DNA of 64,000 nt, taken from NCBI GenBank assembly GCA_012064385.1, contig QRDG01001975.1:560412-624411 (forward strand), written 5' to 3'. The notes beneath the pieces are model-generated. The model had not been told where the DNA came from. It did not search any database and saw only the letters and a list, made by a program, of their open reading frames with translations. This stretch comes from Puccinellia tenuiflora (taxonomy: Eukaryota; Streptophyta; Magnoliopsida; Poales; Poaceae). Positions 20,094 through 30,769 of this stretch are shown piece after piece. Positions within the stretch are counted from its first letter, which is position 1. Each line of letters starts with the position of its first letter. The position numbers and the translations under genes are program-made.

Positions 20094-23000
20094 TATTGTA
20101 ATATTTCTGTTCACTTTTAAAATCATTCAAAAATAAAATTCCTTCACAATAATTTTTTTGTTCACTTTTAAAATTGTTCAAAAATAAATTCTGTTCACAA
20201 TAAATTTTCTGTTCGCTTTTAAATGGTTCAAAAATAATTTTTTCAATGATAAATTTATTTTCTTTCACCGATCTTTTCATGTTCAATTTTTAAATCGTTC
20301 AAAATAATTTTCGTTCACCGCCATTTTCTGTTTACTTTTATACTCATTAAAAAATAAATTTCGTTCACCTCCATTTTTTTCACTATTTAAAATCATTCAA
20401 AAATATATTTTCTTCACAATATATTCTTTGTTCACTATTTAAAATTGTTCAAAAATAAATTTCGTTCACAGTAAATTTTCTGTTCACTTTTTAAATCGTT
20501 CAAAAATAAATTTCGTTCACAATAAATTTTCGGTTCGTTTTTAAATCGTTCAAAAATAAATTACGTTCTCAATAAATTTTATGTTCATTTTTAAAATCGT
20601 TCAAAAATAAATTATGTTCATAATAAATTTTCTGTTCGCTTTTTAAATCGTTCAAAAATGAATTATTTTCACAATAAATTTATTTTCTTAACCTATCTTT
20701 TTTGTTCACTTCTAAATTGTTCAGACTATTTTTCATTCACCGCCATTTTTTCTGTTCACTTTTGAAATCGTTCAAAAATAAAAATTTCTCACAATAAATT
20801 TTCTATTCACTTTTAAATCGTTCAAAGACAAATTTCGTTCGCTTCCATTTTCTGTTCACTATTTAAAATTGTTCAAAAATAAATTTTGTTCAACGTCCTT
20901 TTTCTGTTTATTTTTAAAACCATTCAAAATAGTTTCCGTTTTGGTTATTATGCTCATTTGTTTTTAATTGTTCAGAAATTGTTAATGATAACAACATAAA
21001 CTAAATAATGGTGCCAACTACTAATTTCTTACAAATTGTTTTTGGTTCTATCATAAGTTTTCCTTTCGTATTCAAATACTAGGTTTCTTTTAACACCAGC
21101 TGTACATTTATTATTTAAAAATTATACATACATAAATTATGTTCAACCACATTTTTTTATTATACCTTTTTTATGTGTTAGTTCAGGATTTCTGTTCATA
21201 TTCAAAATAGTTCATGACAAGTTTTCTGTTCATAGTAGTTTTTCGTTCACACCCCTACTTTTTTTTCTAAATAATTTTTTTATTTGCACACTTTCTGTTC
21301 ATATTCAATAATTGTTCATAATAGGTTTCCATTCACAATAGGTTTCTGTTCATATTAAAAATAGTTCATATCAAGTTTCCTGTTCATAATAGGTTTCCGT
21401 TCACAATAGGTTTATATTCTTATTCAAAATAGTTGATATCAAGTTTTCTGTTCATAATAGGTTTCCATTCACAATATGTTTATGTTCATATTCAAAATAG
21501 TTCATATCAAGTTTCTTGTTGATACTAGTTTTCCGTTCACACCCCTACATTTTTTCTGTTCTATCTTAATTTATGTTCATCCAATAATTTTTGTTCTAAA
21601 GATTTTTTATCTGCATACTTTTCTGTTCATACTCAATAATTGTTCATAACAAGTATTCTGTTCATAGTAGGTTTTTCCGTTCACACCCCTAATTTTTTCT
21701 AATTAGATTTCTATTTGCAAAATTTCTGTTCATATTCAATTCGTTCACAATTGGTTTCTATTCTAATTCAAAATAGTTCATATAAAGTTTCCTATTCATA
21801 CTAGGTTTCCGTTCACAATAGGTTTCTGTTCATATTCAAAATAGTTCATAACAAGTTTCCTGTTCATATTTGGTTTCCGTTCACACCCCTATTTTTTATT
21901 TTAAAAATCATTCACACATCATTTTTGTTTTTAATCATAATTTCTGTTAAATCTTAATTTTTTTCTTCTATACTAATTTATGTTCATCCAATATTTTTTG
22001 TTCTAATTTATTTTTTATCTACAAATTTTCTATACATATTCAATAATAGTTCATAACAATTTTTCTGTTCATACTAAGTTTCCGTTTACACATTTTTTAT
22101 TTTATACATTTTTCTGTTCAATCATGATTTTCCGTTCATCCATTAGTATATGTATAAACTTGTTCTACCATAGGATATTTTTCCATATTCAAAACAGTTC
22201 ATAAGAAGTTTCCTGTTCATGCTATTTTTCCGTTCACAATAGGTTTCTGTTCATATTCAAAATAGTTCATAACAAGCAAATGTTTCATAATAGTTTTCCG
22301 TTCACACCCCTTAATTTTTGTTCATCCATTAGTTTTTGTTCTAATTAGATTTTAATCTGCATATTTTCTGTTCATACTCAATAATTGTTCATAACAAGTT
22401 TTCTATTCATAGTAGTTTTCTTTCACACCCCTACTTTTTTTTTCTAATCAAATTTTTTATTTGCACTCTTTCTGTTCATATTCAATAATTGTTCATAATT
22501 GGTTTCCGTTCACAATAGGTTTATGTTCATATTAAAAAAAATCATATCAAGTTCCTGTTCATAATAGGTTTCCATTAACATTAGGTTTATGTTCATATTC
22601 AAAATAGTTCATATCAAGTTTCCTGTTCATAATAGGTTTCCATTCACAATAGGTTTCTGTTTATATTCAAAATAGTTCTTATCAAGTTTTCTGTTAATAC
22701 TAGTTTTCGGTTCACACTCCTGCATTTTTTCTGTTCTATCTTAATTTTTGTTCATCCAATAGTTTTTGTTCTAATTTGATTTTTTTATCTGCATACTTTT
22801 CTGTTCATACTCAATAATTGTTCATAACAAGTATTCTGTTCATAGTAGATTTTCGTTCACACCCCTTATTTTTTTTCTAATTACATTTCTATCTGCAAAC
22901 TTTCTGTTCATATTCAATTCGGTCGCAATAGGTTTCTGTTCATATTCAAAATAGTTCATATAAAGTTTCCTATTTATACAAGGTTTTCGTTCACAATAGG

Positions 23001-24280
23001 TTTCTGTTCATATTCAAAATAGTTCATATCAAGTTTACTGTTCATACTAGTTTTCTGTTCACAATAGGTTTCTATTCATACTCAATAATTGTTCACAATA
23101 ATTTTCTGTTCATTTTTAAAATCGTTCAAAAATAAATTTTGTTCACAATATAAATTTTCTTCACCGATCTTTTTATGTTCACTTTTAAATCGTTCAATCT
23201 ATTTTCTGTTCACCGCCATTTTCTGTTCAGTTTTAAAATCGTTCAAAAATAAATTTCGTTCACCTCCATTTTTCCTGTTCACTATTTAAATTCATTCGAA
23301 AATATATTTTGTTCAATATATTTTGCTGTTCACTTTTAAAATCATTCAAAAATAAATTTTGTTCACAATAAATTTTCTGTTTCACTTTTTAAAATCGTTC
23401 AAAAATAAAATTCGTTCACAATATATTTTCTGTTCACTTTTTAAAATCGTTCAAAAATAAATACCGTTCACAGTAAATTTTCTGTTCACTTTTAAAATTG
23501 TTCAAAAATAAATTTTATTAAATCTTAATAAATTTTCTGTTCACTTTTAAAATCGTTCAAAAATAAAATTTTCTCACAGTAAATTTTCTATTCACTTTAA
23601 ATCATTCAAAAATAAATTTCGTTCACCTCCATTTTCTGTTCACTACTTAAAATCGTTCAAAAATTAATTTGTTCTATCATAGGATATTTGTTCACATTCA
23701 AAACATTTCATAGCAAGTTTACTGTTCATACTAGGTTTTCCGTTCATAATAGGTTTCTGTTCATATTTAAAATAGTGCATAACTAGTTTCTTGTTTATAC
23801 TAGGTTTTCTGTTCACACCCCTATATTTTTTTATGTTCTATCTTAATTTCTGTTCATCAAACATATTTTTTCTAATTAGTTTTCTATCTGCAGACCTTTC
23901 TGTTCGTATTCAATAATTGTTCATAATAGTTTTCCGTTCACAATAGGTTTCTGTTCATATTCAAAATAGTTCACTATAAAGTTCCCTGTTCATACTAGTT
24001 TTCTGTTCACACCCGTACATTTTTTCTGTTATATCTTAATTTTTGTTCATCCAATAGTTTTTGTTCTAATTAGATTTTTTATCTGCATATTTTTTGGTTC
24101 ATTCTCTATAATTATTCGTAACAAGTTTTCTGTCATAGTAGGTTTCTGTTCACAGCCCTACATTTTTTATTGTTCATCCACATTTTTTTAATACATTTTC
24201 TGTTCAATCATGATTTCTGTTCATCCTTTTAGTATTTGTCTAAATTAGTTCTCTCATAGGATATATTTTCTGTTCAATAT
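19384..24280 (+). repeat. AT-rich minisatellite of TTCTGTTCA-type units
   Basis: About 4.9 kb built from variants of two units. One is near TTTTCTGTTCACTTTTAAAA followed by TCGTTCAAAAATAAATTTCG (about 50 bp). The other is TTTCTGTTCATATTCAAAAT followed by AGTTCATAACAAGTTTCCTG (about 55-60 bp). Units are diverged and interspersed. The TTCA/GTTCA core recurs every 12-25 bp. All frames in the block are repeat artefacts. Confidence 0.9.
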
Positions 24281-24489
24281 ATTTGAACATTTTGGGTTTC
24301 ACTAAAACCTTAATACTACCAAAGTTTTTGTCTGTGCAATACTTCAGTTGTTATGCCTATGCAATACTTCAGATGTTTTCACTGCATTCCTAATACTAGC
24401 AGAGTTTTTGTGTAATAATTCAGCCTATTCATAATTGTTTTTCAGTTCAGCTGTAATACCGACCGGCATTTTTTTTTCTAGTATTTATT

Positions 24490-24632
24490 ACTGAAACGAA
24501 CGGAAAGAAAAAGTCCAACGATCGAACGAACAGTCCAACGAACGAACCAGTCCAAAAAGTCCAACGAAAGAAAAAGTCCAACGAACGAACGAACGAACCA
24601 ACGAAACAGTCGAAACGAAAAAGAGAAACAGT
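24490..24632. repeat. GTCCAACGAACGAAC-type tandem repeats in the MULE right arm
   Basis: Short units AACGAACGAACC, GTCCAACGAA and CAGTCGAAACG repeat next to the right TIR. They have a different base composition from the minisatellite. Confidence 0.7.
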
Positions 24633-24728
24633 CGAACCCGGTTGGGCCGGCCCACTATACCCCGTAGCTGAAGAAACAGGTGCGCGGCGCGATGAGTTTT
24701 TGCCGCTAAAGGCGGCAAAAAGGAGCAC
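24630..24728 (-). repeat. Right terminal inverted repeat of the MULE
   Basis: Reverse complement of the left TIR at the outer 30 bp (TTGCCGCTAAAGGCGGCAAA then AAGGAGCAC), with weaker similarity inward. Confidence 0.8.
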
Positions 24729-24740
24729 CCGTAGATTCCC

Positions 24741-25400
24741 TTCTCCCCGGGAGCGCAGGGTGGACACCTAGGGGACACTTGGCATGGGTGTTCTGCCAAG
24801 CCTTACGAGCAAAGAAAGTGCCCTACAGGCGCATGATGTCTCAGTTCGACGAAAACAGACAACCTGTCCCATCGGCGCCAAGAGGGCGCCGCATGCGGGA
24901 CAACTCAGTGGCCGGTTGATGCCACCTCGTGTCACCGATACGCGTCCGGCACACCTGGCACGCATGCAACTAGGCCCCTTGTGATATCCCCTTAAGTATA
25001 AAAGGAGGACCCGGCCCATCGAGAGGGATGTTGGTTTGGAGGTTGGCCAGTTATTTTAGAGATAGCTTTCCAGAGAGCTAGGGAGCGAGATCTAGATATC
25101 CAGAGTGCAAGGAGAAGCGGGAGCATAGAAGAGAGTAGAGAGGGCCCCGGGAACTCCATCCCGGTGCTAGCCTTCCTCAGACTTGTACTCTTGTTCTACC
25201 TGAGCAATACATATCAGACAAGCATGACGTAGGGTTTTACATCTCCGAATGGCCTGAACCTGGGTAAAAAACCGTGTCGTGTGTTGTGTCATTGGGCTCG
25301 ATGTACGAGCAGGCCACCGACAAAGCTCCCCGCGCCCATCTGCCGAACAAATAAAGGGAGGTATCGGGTATCTCCGGTGTCCGTGTTGCGATACGCGACA
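24741..25400 (+). repeat. Solo or partial LTR, Gypsy-like
   Basis: TATAAAAG at 24997-25004 sits upstream of GACGTAGGGTTTTACATC and CCTGAACCTGGGTAAA, a combination common in the R-U5 of grass Gypsy LTRs. The right end GCGACA at 25400 fits an LTR end. No primer binding site or coding sequence follows, so it is solo or a 3' LTR. The left boundary is obscured by the MULE and may lie at 16904. Confidence 0.55.
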
Positions 25401-26210
25401 ATACTCGTCTTTATCCTCACGCCTAACAGACGTGTCCAGCTGGAGTGATCCGTATGAACCCGCTTGCTAAGTCATCATGTTGACTCCTCCTCGGTCAAAG
25501 GGCAGAAGGCCCCTCGACCTGTTCCTTACCTAATGAGGACGCCATCAGATCAAAGGGGAAGCAATGCCGTACAGCAGTGGTGGAGCCAGCATATCGGGAT
25601 TGGGTTCAGGTGCACCCAATGAATTTGTGCTAATCTACATTAAGTTTCTACTTACTACCGTTTATTACTTAGTTAAACCTCATAACTATGGCGAGATTAA
25701 CCCATTGACTTAGTTGCCCAATAGTCATAGATAAATTGGCTCTTAAATCCCTAGGACGGTTGGACCCATCAGTTGGAGTCAAAAGGTCCAATTCTTCGCC
25801 CAAAAGGCCCACATAATTTTCCTTGCCTTCTGGCCGAACCGTGCGCATCCTAGTGTTGATATGTGGCCTTTGGATTGCAGAAATACACTATTGGCTGCAA
25901 AGTAAGAAGTTGCATTCATCTGACACTTGCAATTCCAGCCTTGCCTCCTCCCGCATGGGGTCGTGGGTTCTAGGTGACCCACATTCCATGTCCACGGTGT
26001 TAGGACCATCATCCCATGCCCCTACTAGCTCCACTAGCAGGCTCACATTCCCAGAGATGGGGTTCGTGACCATTAGTCCTGTGGTATTGATTCTCTTGGA
26101 TCTACAAAAATAATGTTTACTGTGTTACATAAATGCAAACATGTTATATAAAAAGAAATAGCACTAAGCATATTGCCCCTAATTTTTATATACCATGAAC
26201 CCCAAATATT
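25401..26210. other. Intergenic; a lone hAT-like terminus near 25585
   Basis: CAGTGGTGGAGCCAGC at about 25584 resembles a hAT terminus, but no partner end was found. The rest is unrecognised, and overlapping frames on both strands (25779-26113) have no domain. Confidence 0.35.
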
Positions 26211-26252
26211 TTTGTGTGTGTGTGTGTGTGTGTGTGGGGGGGGGGGGGGGTA
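26211..26252. repeat. (TG)n followed by a long G run
   Basis: About 11 TG dinucleotides then about 18 G residues, a compound low-complexity tract. Confidence 0.9.
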
Positions 26253-26255
26253 GTA

Positions 26256-26351
26256 AACATCTTGCAAGTCAAATCATGCGATAACATCGTTGATCGGTTC
26301 ACGAAGCCTCTACGAAATACAACATTCCATAAATGTGTTCATTTAATTGGC
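26256..26351 (+). pseudogene. Copia pol C-terminal fragment
   Basis: The frame reads NILQVKSCDNIVDRFTKPL then FHKCVHLIGW. This matches the end of Copia RNase H (V-S-x-D-N-x-x-D-x-F-T-K-x-L ... HKCVxxIGM). It is about 32 residues long, follows a microsatellite directly and is out of context, so it is a remnant. Confidence 0.7.
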
Positions 26352-28204
26352 TGGTATGCGACAACTCCGCGATATGCAAGGGACAAAGGGAGAATCTTCT
26401 TGAATTATAACATGTTCCAAGCATCATATTACACTCATTTCCCTTCACGGGTTTAATTTACACATTCCATGAAGGTTTTAAATAAGGTGATATGTCAACA
26501 CATGATCATATTTGATACCTTATGTTTTCTCCCAATCAAGGTTTTTCGGAAACTATACACTACATATTTGTTGTCATCTAAACTATATGGGTTTCTTCAT
26601 AATTAGTTAAGAGAGATAATAATTATTATATGACTTATTAGTTTCTCCTTATTTCCCACTAGGTTTGAAAGAGTTCTAACAACATACTTTATACAACTCC
26701 TCAAATTTTCCCATGTTTTATTTCTTTGCAAGCGAATTTATCAATATGATGGATAACATAGTCACATGGTTATTGGCGGTGGCGGCGGGGGTGGGGGTGG
26801 GGGGGTATAAATAAGTGGTAATCCCCACGTTTCCGCTCCTATGAGGTTGCCAATTTGGCAACCATAAAGGCGGTTCTTCCCCTCCACATCAACGGCAACT
26901 GCCGTTGACCCCGGCTATATATACACACTAGTAATTAGCCTGTGCAACGCACATTGCGGCATATATCATTTTGAAATATATTTTCATACTTTATTTATTT
27001 ATTATGTCAGGATACTTTTTTTCCAAACTTAGTCACAAAGAGTGAAGTTTGGTTTTTGAATAAGTAATACACCCAATAAGAAGGAATGGATGGAGTAATA
27101 ACCTGCAACCATTACAACTAATTTTTAATACATAAGAAATAGAAGTATAACCTATTACGAAGTGACACAACTTTTTTCTGAACAACTCAATATGAGTATG
27201 TATATTTTTATGATTAGATGTCAGAAAATTAAGGGTCTATCTTACGCAGGATGGCATGCGCATTTGTAGGGCTGGACTATCTATGTAGGTTTTGCTACCA
27301 TAATTTTTCAAATTACAAAACATTATCTGATTTCTATATATGAGTTTAATAATTTAATGATTTTTAATTTTATGTAACCCATACATTGGCACTGTTATAT
27401 TTCATAGGAACATTAAATATTTTCTTGTATTTGTCAAAAGGCAGAGTAAACTCTTCATTACTCCTATCCGGTAATGTAAATTAATAGGTTTGATAACATA
27501 ATTCAACTATGATTTCATTACGCCATTAGATATTTTTCTTCCATTCTTTTGGTTTCTCAAGTTCATTTAAATTACGTGGCTTAAACATTTTTGTAGATTT
27601 ATTGAGTGTCGTTTGTTTGCCACAAAATTTTGTGCTGATTCCTTTATCTATTTTTCTATCTTCTTCCTCGTCTTTACAATTCAGAATCGAGTTTTACTTA
27701 ACTCATAATTTGAATTTTGATCCTTGTATGGTTTAGATGCTATTTTCTTCTACCGGCATTTTTCTACTGACATTTACATTTTTCGAAATACTTCTATGTA
27801 TCCAAATTTCATTGAGAAGGATCCACTGATACTGCACCGCTTAGTTGAACTAATGATTATTCCGCTCTGCAATGTCGACACTTGAGACACACAAGAAAAA
27901 GGAATCGCATTAATTGCTTGTGTATTAAAACTAAACTTAACCAGATCAACATATATACTACATTTTCCTCGGGGATGAAAACCAAAAATATATATAAACA
28001 ATATTGAAGTTAAAATATAGCTTCACCCAATTATTATGGCAAACATATTAAAACCATTAATTTTCCATGATGTGATTAGTACGTAGGCAGTAACTTAAAG
28101 CCCAGGAATCACTTTTCATCAACGGTTTTAAAAAACAAGATTTCATTGTTCCAGTTAAATATCCATCGACGATGACTATCCCCATTGAAAGATGTCCTAA
28201 ATTG
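26352..28204. other. AT-rich intergenic DNA
   Basis: No gene recognised. G-rich GGCGGGGGTGGGGGTG-like tract at about 26778-26805. ACTAGTAATTAGCCTGTGCA near 26928 resembles a sequence common at grass repeat ends, but I cannot assign it. Confidence 0.4.
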
Positions 28205-28290
28205 AACAATAATGATGAGTGTATGTCTTCTAAAGAGGTCACATAGATGAATAACAATAATGATGAGCATATGTCTTCTGAAGAGGTCAG
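28205..28290 (+). repeat. Tandem duplication of about 45 bp
   Basis: AACAATAATGATGAGTGTAT-GTCTTCTAAAGAGGTCA is followed by AACAATAATGATGAGCATAT-GTCTTCTGAAGAGGTCA. The plus frame reads NNNDE-MSS-EEV but is interrupted by a stop between the units. Confidence 0.75.
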
Positions 28291-28589
28291 TGTCAAAATA
28301 TAATTATGTTTCCTTTTATTAAATAAATAGAAAAATATGGACAAAGAATTTACAGAAGCAAAATTTGAAATCATTCAAGAGAAGAATCAAATCACTTTCC
28401 ATGGCACACGTATCCCAATACGTAGTGGCTTTTTGTAGTTCACCTCAAGGATCAGTAACTGGAACTGGAGTGGACAAATAGAGAAACACCAAGAAGCATC
28501 ACATGTGCAGCAATCAGACGTAAATGAAATGTGCAAACTCATTACCATCATTAAAAAAAGGATCGGGTCACATGTGGCGTCCTCCTGCG

Positions 28590-28770
28590 GCGTTGGCCTT
28601 CCACACGAAGAAATCTGTCTTGTACAGGGCAAGGCTTGCCTATGTACAGATCATATACGTACGTATATAATGGCGGGACTGTGCCGCTGGAGAGAGCTAA
28701 CAGGTGCCAATCTGGACGCGTTGGCCTTCCACACGAAGAATGTGTCTTGCACAGGGCAGACTTGCCTATG
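28590..28770 (+). repeat. Direct repeat of GCGTTGGCCTTCCACACGAA segment
   Basis: The segment GTTGGCCTTCCACACGAAGA through CAGGGCA-ACTTGCCTATG occurs at about 28591-28642 and 28719-28770. A third partial relative follows the LINE at 29694 (GTGCCAATCTGGA). Confidence 0.75.
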
Positions 28771-29637
28771 TTTTTTTCAGATAAAAGTGGCGCACCCCCG
28801 ATTTCATTGAAACCATAACCAACGTTTGTACATCATCATTCTCCAGCACCCGAGCTACATATCAAATGCAGTCTGGGAAACGAGTTTTTGAAGCTACCCC
28901 TAGCCGCCCAAAATATTACAGGACCAAACACGAACCAACAGACTACAAACTATCAGCGTATGGAGGCATCAGATTGCTCCAGAGAACTTCAGAAGCAGTC
29001 TCCGGCAGGTTTCGGCCTGTTGTTCACCATCAGCTTCAGCGTCAGGGTAGGAGAAGGCAGCTACCCTCACCAGGCTATCCTTAGCAGCTCCCCCCTCATC
29101 TTGTTCAACAGAAGAGCATTTCTTGCCAGAAGTGCGGAGACAGCACCTTTTGAGAGAACTTTCCATTGCTCCATGTCCATCGCCATCCTTCGCCAAATAT
29201 CCTAAATGCCTGGCCATGTCTTCCCCTGAAAACACATATCATTACGCAGTTTCCAGATGGCCCATAAAGCAGCAGTGCAAACTACGTTGACAACTGGATT
29301 TTTATCATTACTTATCCACCACCGAGCCACAAATTCAAAATATGTTCCTACTGACACCCCAAAATATCAGATACAACAGGCCACACTAACTTGGCAACAA
29401 AACAATCAAAAAAGAGGTGGCAACATGTTTCAGGCTCAGAACAGAATAAGCAAGATAGATCATCTACATGTCTTCTCTTGGCCAAATTATCTCTAGTAAG
29501 AGTTTTGTTATTGGCCAGTAACCAAAGAAAAACATGTAATCTGGGAGGTACGTTAAGCTTCCATACCGCAGGAGTATGCACAGGAATGACCCCCCTGTTG
29601 TTGACAACAGCATAAAAAGAGTGCACACTATAAACCC
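28771..29637 (-). mobile_element. 5'-truncated LINE with 14-bp target duplication
   Basis: CAGACTTGCCTATG lies at 28757-28770 and again at 29638-29651. Between them is an 867-bp insert starting with a T run (reversed poly(A)) and carrying a minus-strand zf-RVT domain. This is the target-primed reverse transcription pattern of a truncated LINE. Confidence 0.85.
29348..29637 (-). pseudogene. zf-RVT (reverse-transcriptase zinc-binding) domain fragment
   Basis: The minus frame reads AVWKLNVPPRLHVFLWLLAN, then CLFCSEPETCCHLFFDC and VWPVVS. This is the plant zf-RVT pattern of tryptophans and a CxxC...H...C cluster that follows the LINE reverse transcriptase. Upstream RT sequence is missing because of 5' truncation, and a stop follows near 29348. 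Confidence 0.82.
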
Positions 29638-29751
29638 CAGACTTGCCTATGTGCATATCATATACGTATGTATGCGACGGCGGATGGCGGACGGTGCCAA
29701 TCTGGATGTAGTATGCTGCAGATATGAAATGCAGCGTAACTGTTGACACTT

Positions 29752-29966
29752 GGGCCCCGCTTAGGACGTTGGTTTAATTGTGCACAGATGATACTGGTGG
29801 GAAAAAAGGGACCTCCAGATGTAGTTTACGGCCGACCCGCGGAAACTGGAACGGACCATAAAATAAAACAGCCAATCAAGTGGTAAAACTGGGCTTGGTC
29901 AGTAAATCTGTGTGCTCCTTAGAAAACCTGGGTTTTGGGCTAAAATACAACGATCCAAGCGGGGCC
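29752..29966. mobile_element. MITE with GGGCCCCGCTTNG termini
   Basis: Left GGGCCCCGCTTAGGACGTTG and right CAACGATCCAAGCGGGGCC are imperfect inverted repeats. About 215 bp, non-coding. Flanking bases (ctt / taa) do not give a clear target duplication. Tourist-like by terminus and size. Confidence 0.6.
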
Positions 29967-30769
29967 TAAGTTCAACCAATTTCCGTGATCTGTGATCTGA
30001 CAACAGCAAGGTCGTCGAAGAATGAAGGAACGATGCAAGTGAGACGAAAATAAAGCTGTAGGGCCCAGTGGCGGAGCTACGACTGACAACCAGCAATGTC
30101 AAAAGGCCAAAATCAAAGACATGCCATCAATAAAGAACAAGTTTGAATCATTTTGTCCATTGCATCTCTCGTTTACAATCTCACTTGTAACATGCTTTCT
30201 ACTATGTACCATGACCAATTTTCTCCTGTCCCTTATCCAACATGATTTTGGGCCCTCACCATTTACCTAGTTCCTTATTCCCTCACCCTTTCTATTACCG
30301 CCACACAACATCCCCAAGTGTAGTGTGTCCTCACGAAGGCTGAAACTCCTACCATAAAATAATTCAAGCAATTGGAACATATAGAAGGAAAAGAGGGTAT
30401 TGCTGGCTAGTTTGGAGTAGGAAGTATGGACTCCCTTCTAAAAAACAAAATTATTGACACGACTACGCTTTTAACTTTAATTTTTTTCCTAGAGTTGACA
30501 ATTCAATAAACACATAATTTACGAGAATGAAACGACAATTATTGTTTCAAGATTTAAGGAACACACTCATAAACTTAATTTTCATACTCATGCAAACATA
30601 TAACTTTCCAACGAAATAAATTCCACAACAATAACAATGATACATAGTTTATGTATACTATGAGAGTATACATTATTTCTTAGAGAAAGTGACAATCAAC
30701 CATGTAGTTCTCAGAGTTTAATTATTTCCATTTGTCCTGAGGAGATGGACATTTCCTCAAGAAACTACA
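29967..30769. other. Intergenic; lone hAT-like terminus at 30066
   Basis: CAGTGGCGGAGCTACG at about 30066 matches the hAT end seen at 2002-2193, but no right end was found. The rest is AT-rich with nothing recognised. Confidence 0.35.

Larger units (their letters stand above)
17107..24728. mobile_element. 7.6-kb Mutator-like element (MULE) carrying a ULP-like fragment
   Basis: Left end GTGAACCCTATTTGCCGCC and right end GGCGGCAAAAAGGAGCAC are inverted repeats, and similarity continues inward for about 100 bp (including GGGCCGGCCC on both sides). CCGTAGATTCCC flanks the element in direct orientation at 17095-17106 and 24729-24740. The long TIR and a duplication near the 9-11 bp usual for Mutator support a MULE. 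It encodes no MURA transposase, so it is non-autonomous. Inside are a three-exon ULP-like remnant (18145-18683) and a large minisatellite (19384-24280). Grass MULEs carrying ULP-like genes are known (Kaonashi type). Confidence 0.85.

Noticed and set aside
19384..24280. CRISPR-like array of short repeats
   Set aside because: Units are diverged, without uniform spacers, in plant DNA inside a MULE; this is a minisatellite.
24447..24799. Phe/Ser-rich minus-strand frames in the MULE right arm
   Set aside because: Produced by the AACGAACGAAC repeat and the TIR.
26760..26960. Helitron end near ACTAGTAATTAGCC
   Set aside because: No 3' hairpin plus CTRR end or A/T insertion site could be shown.
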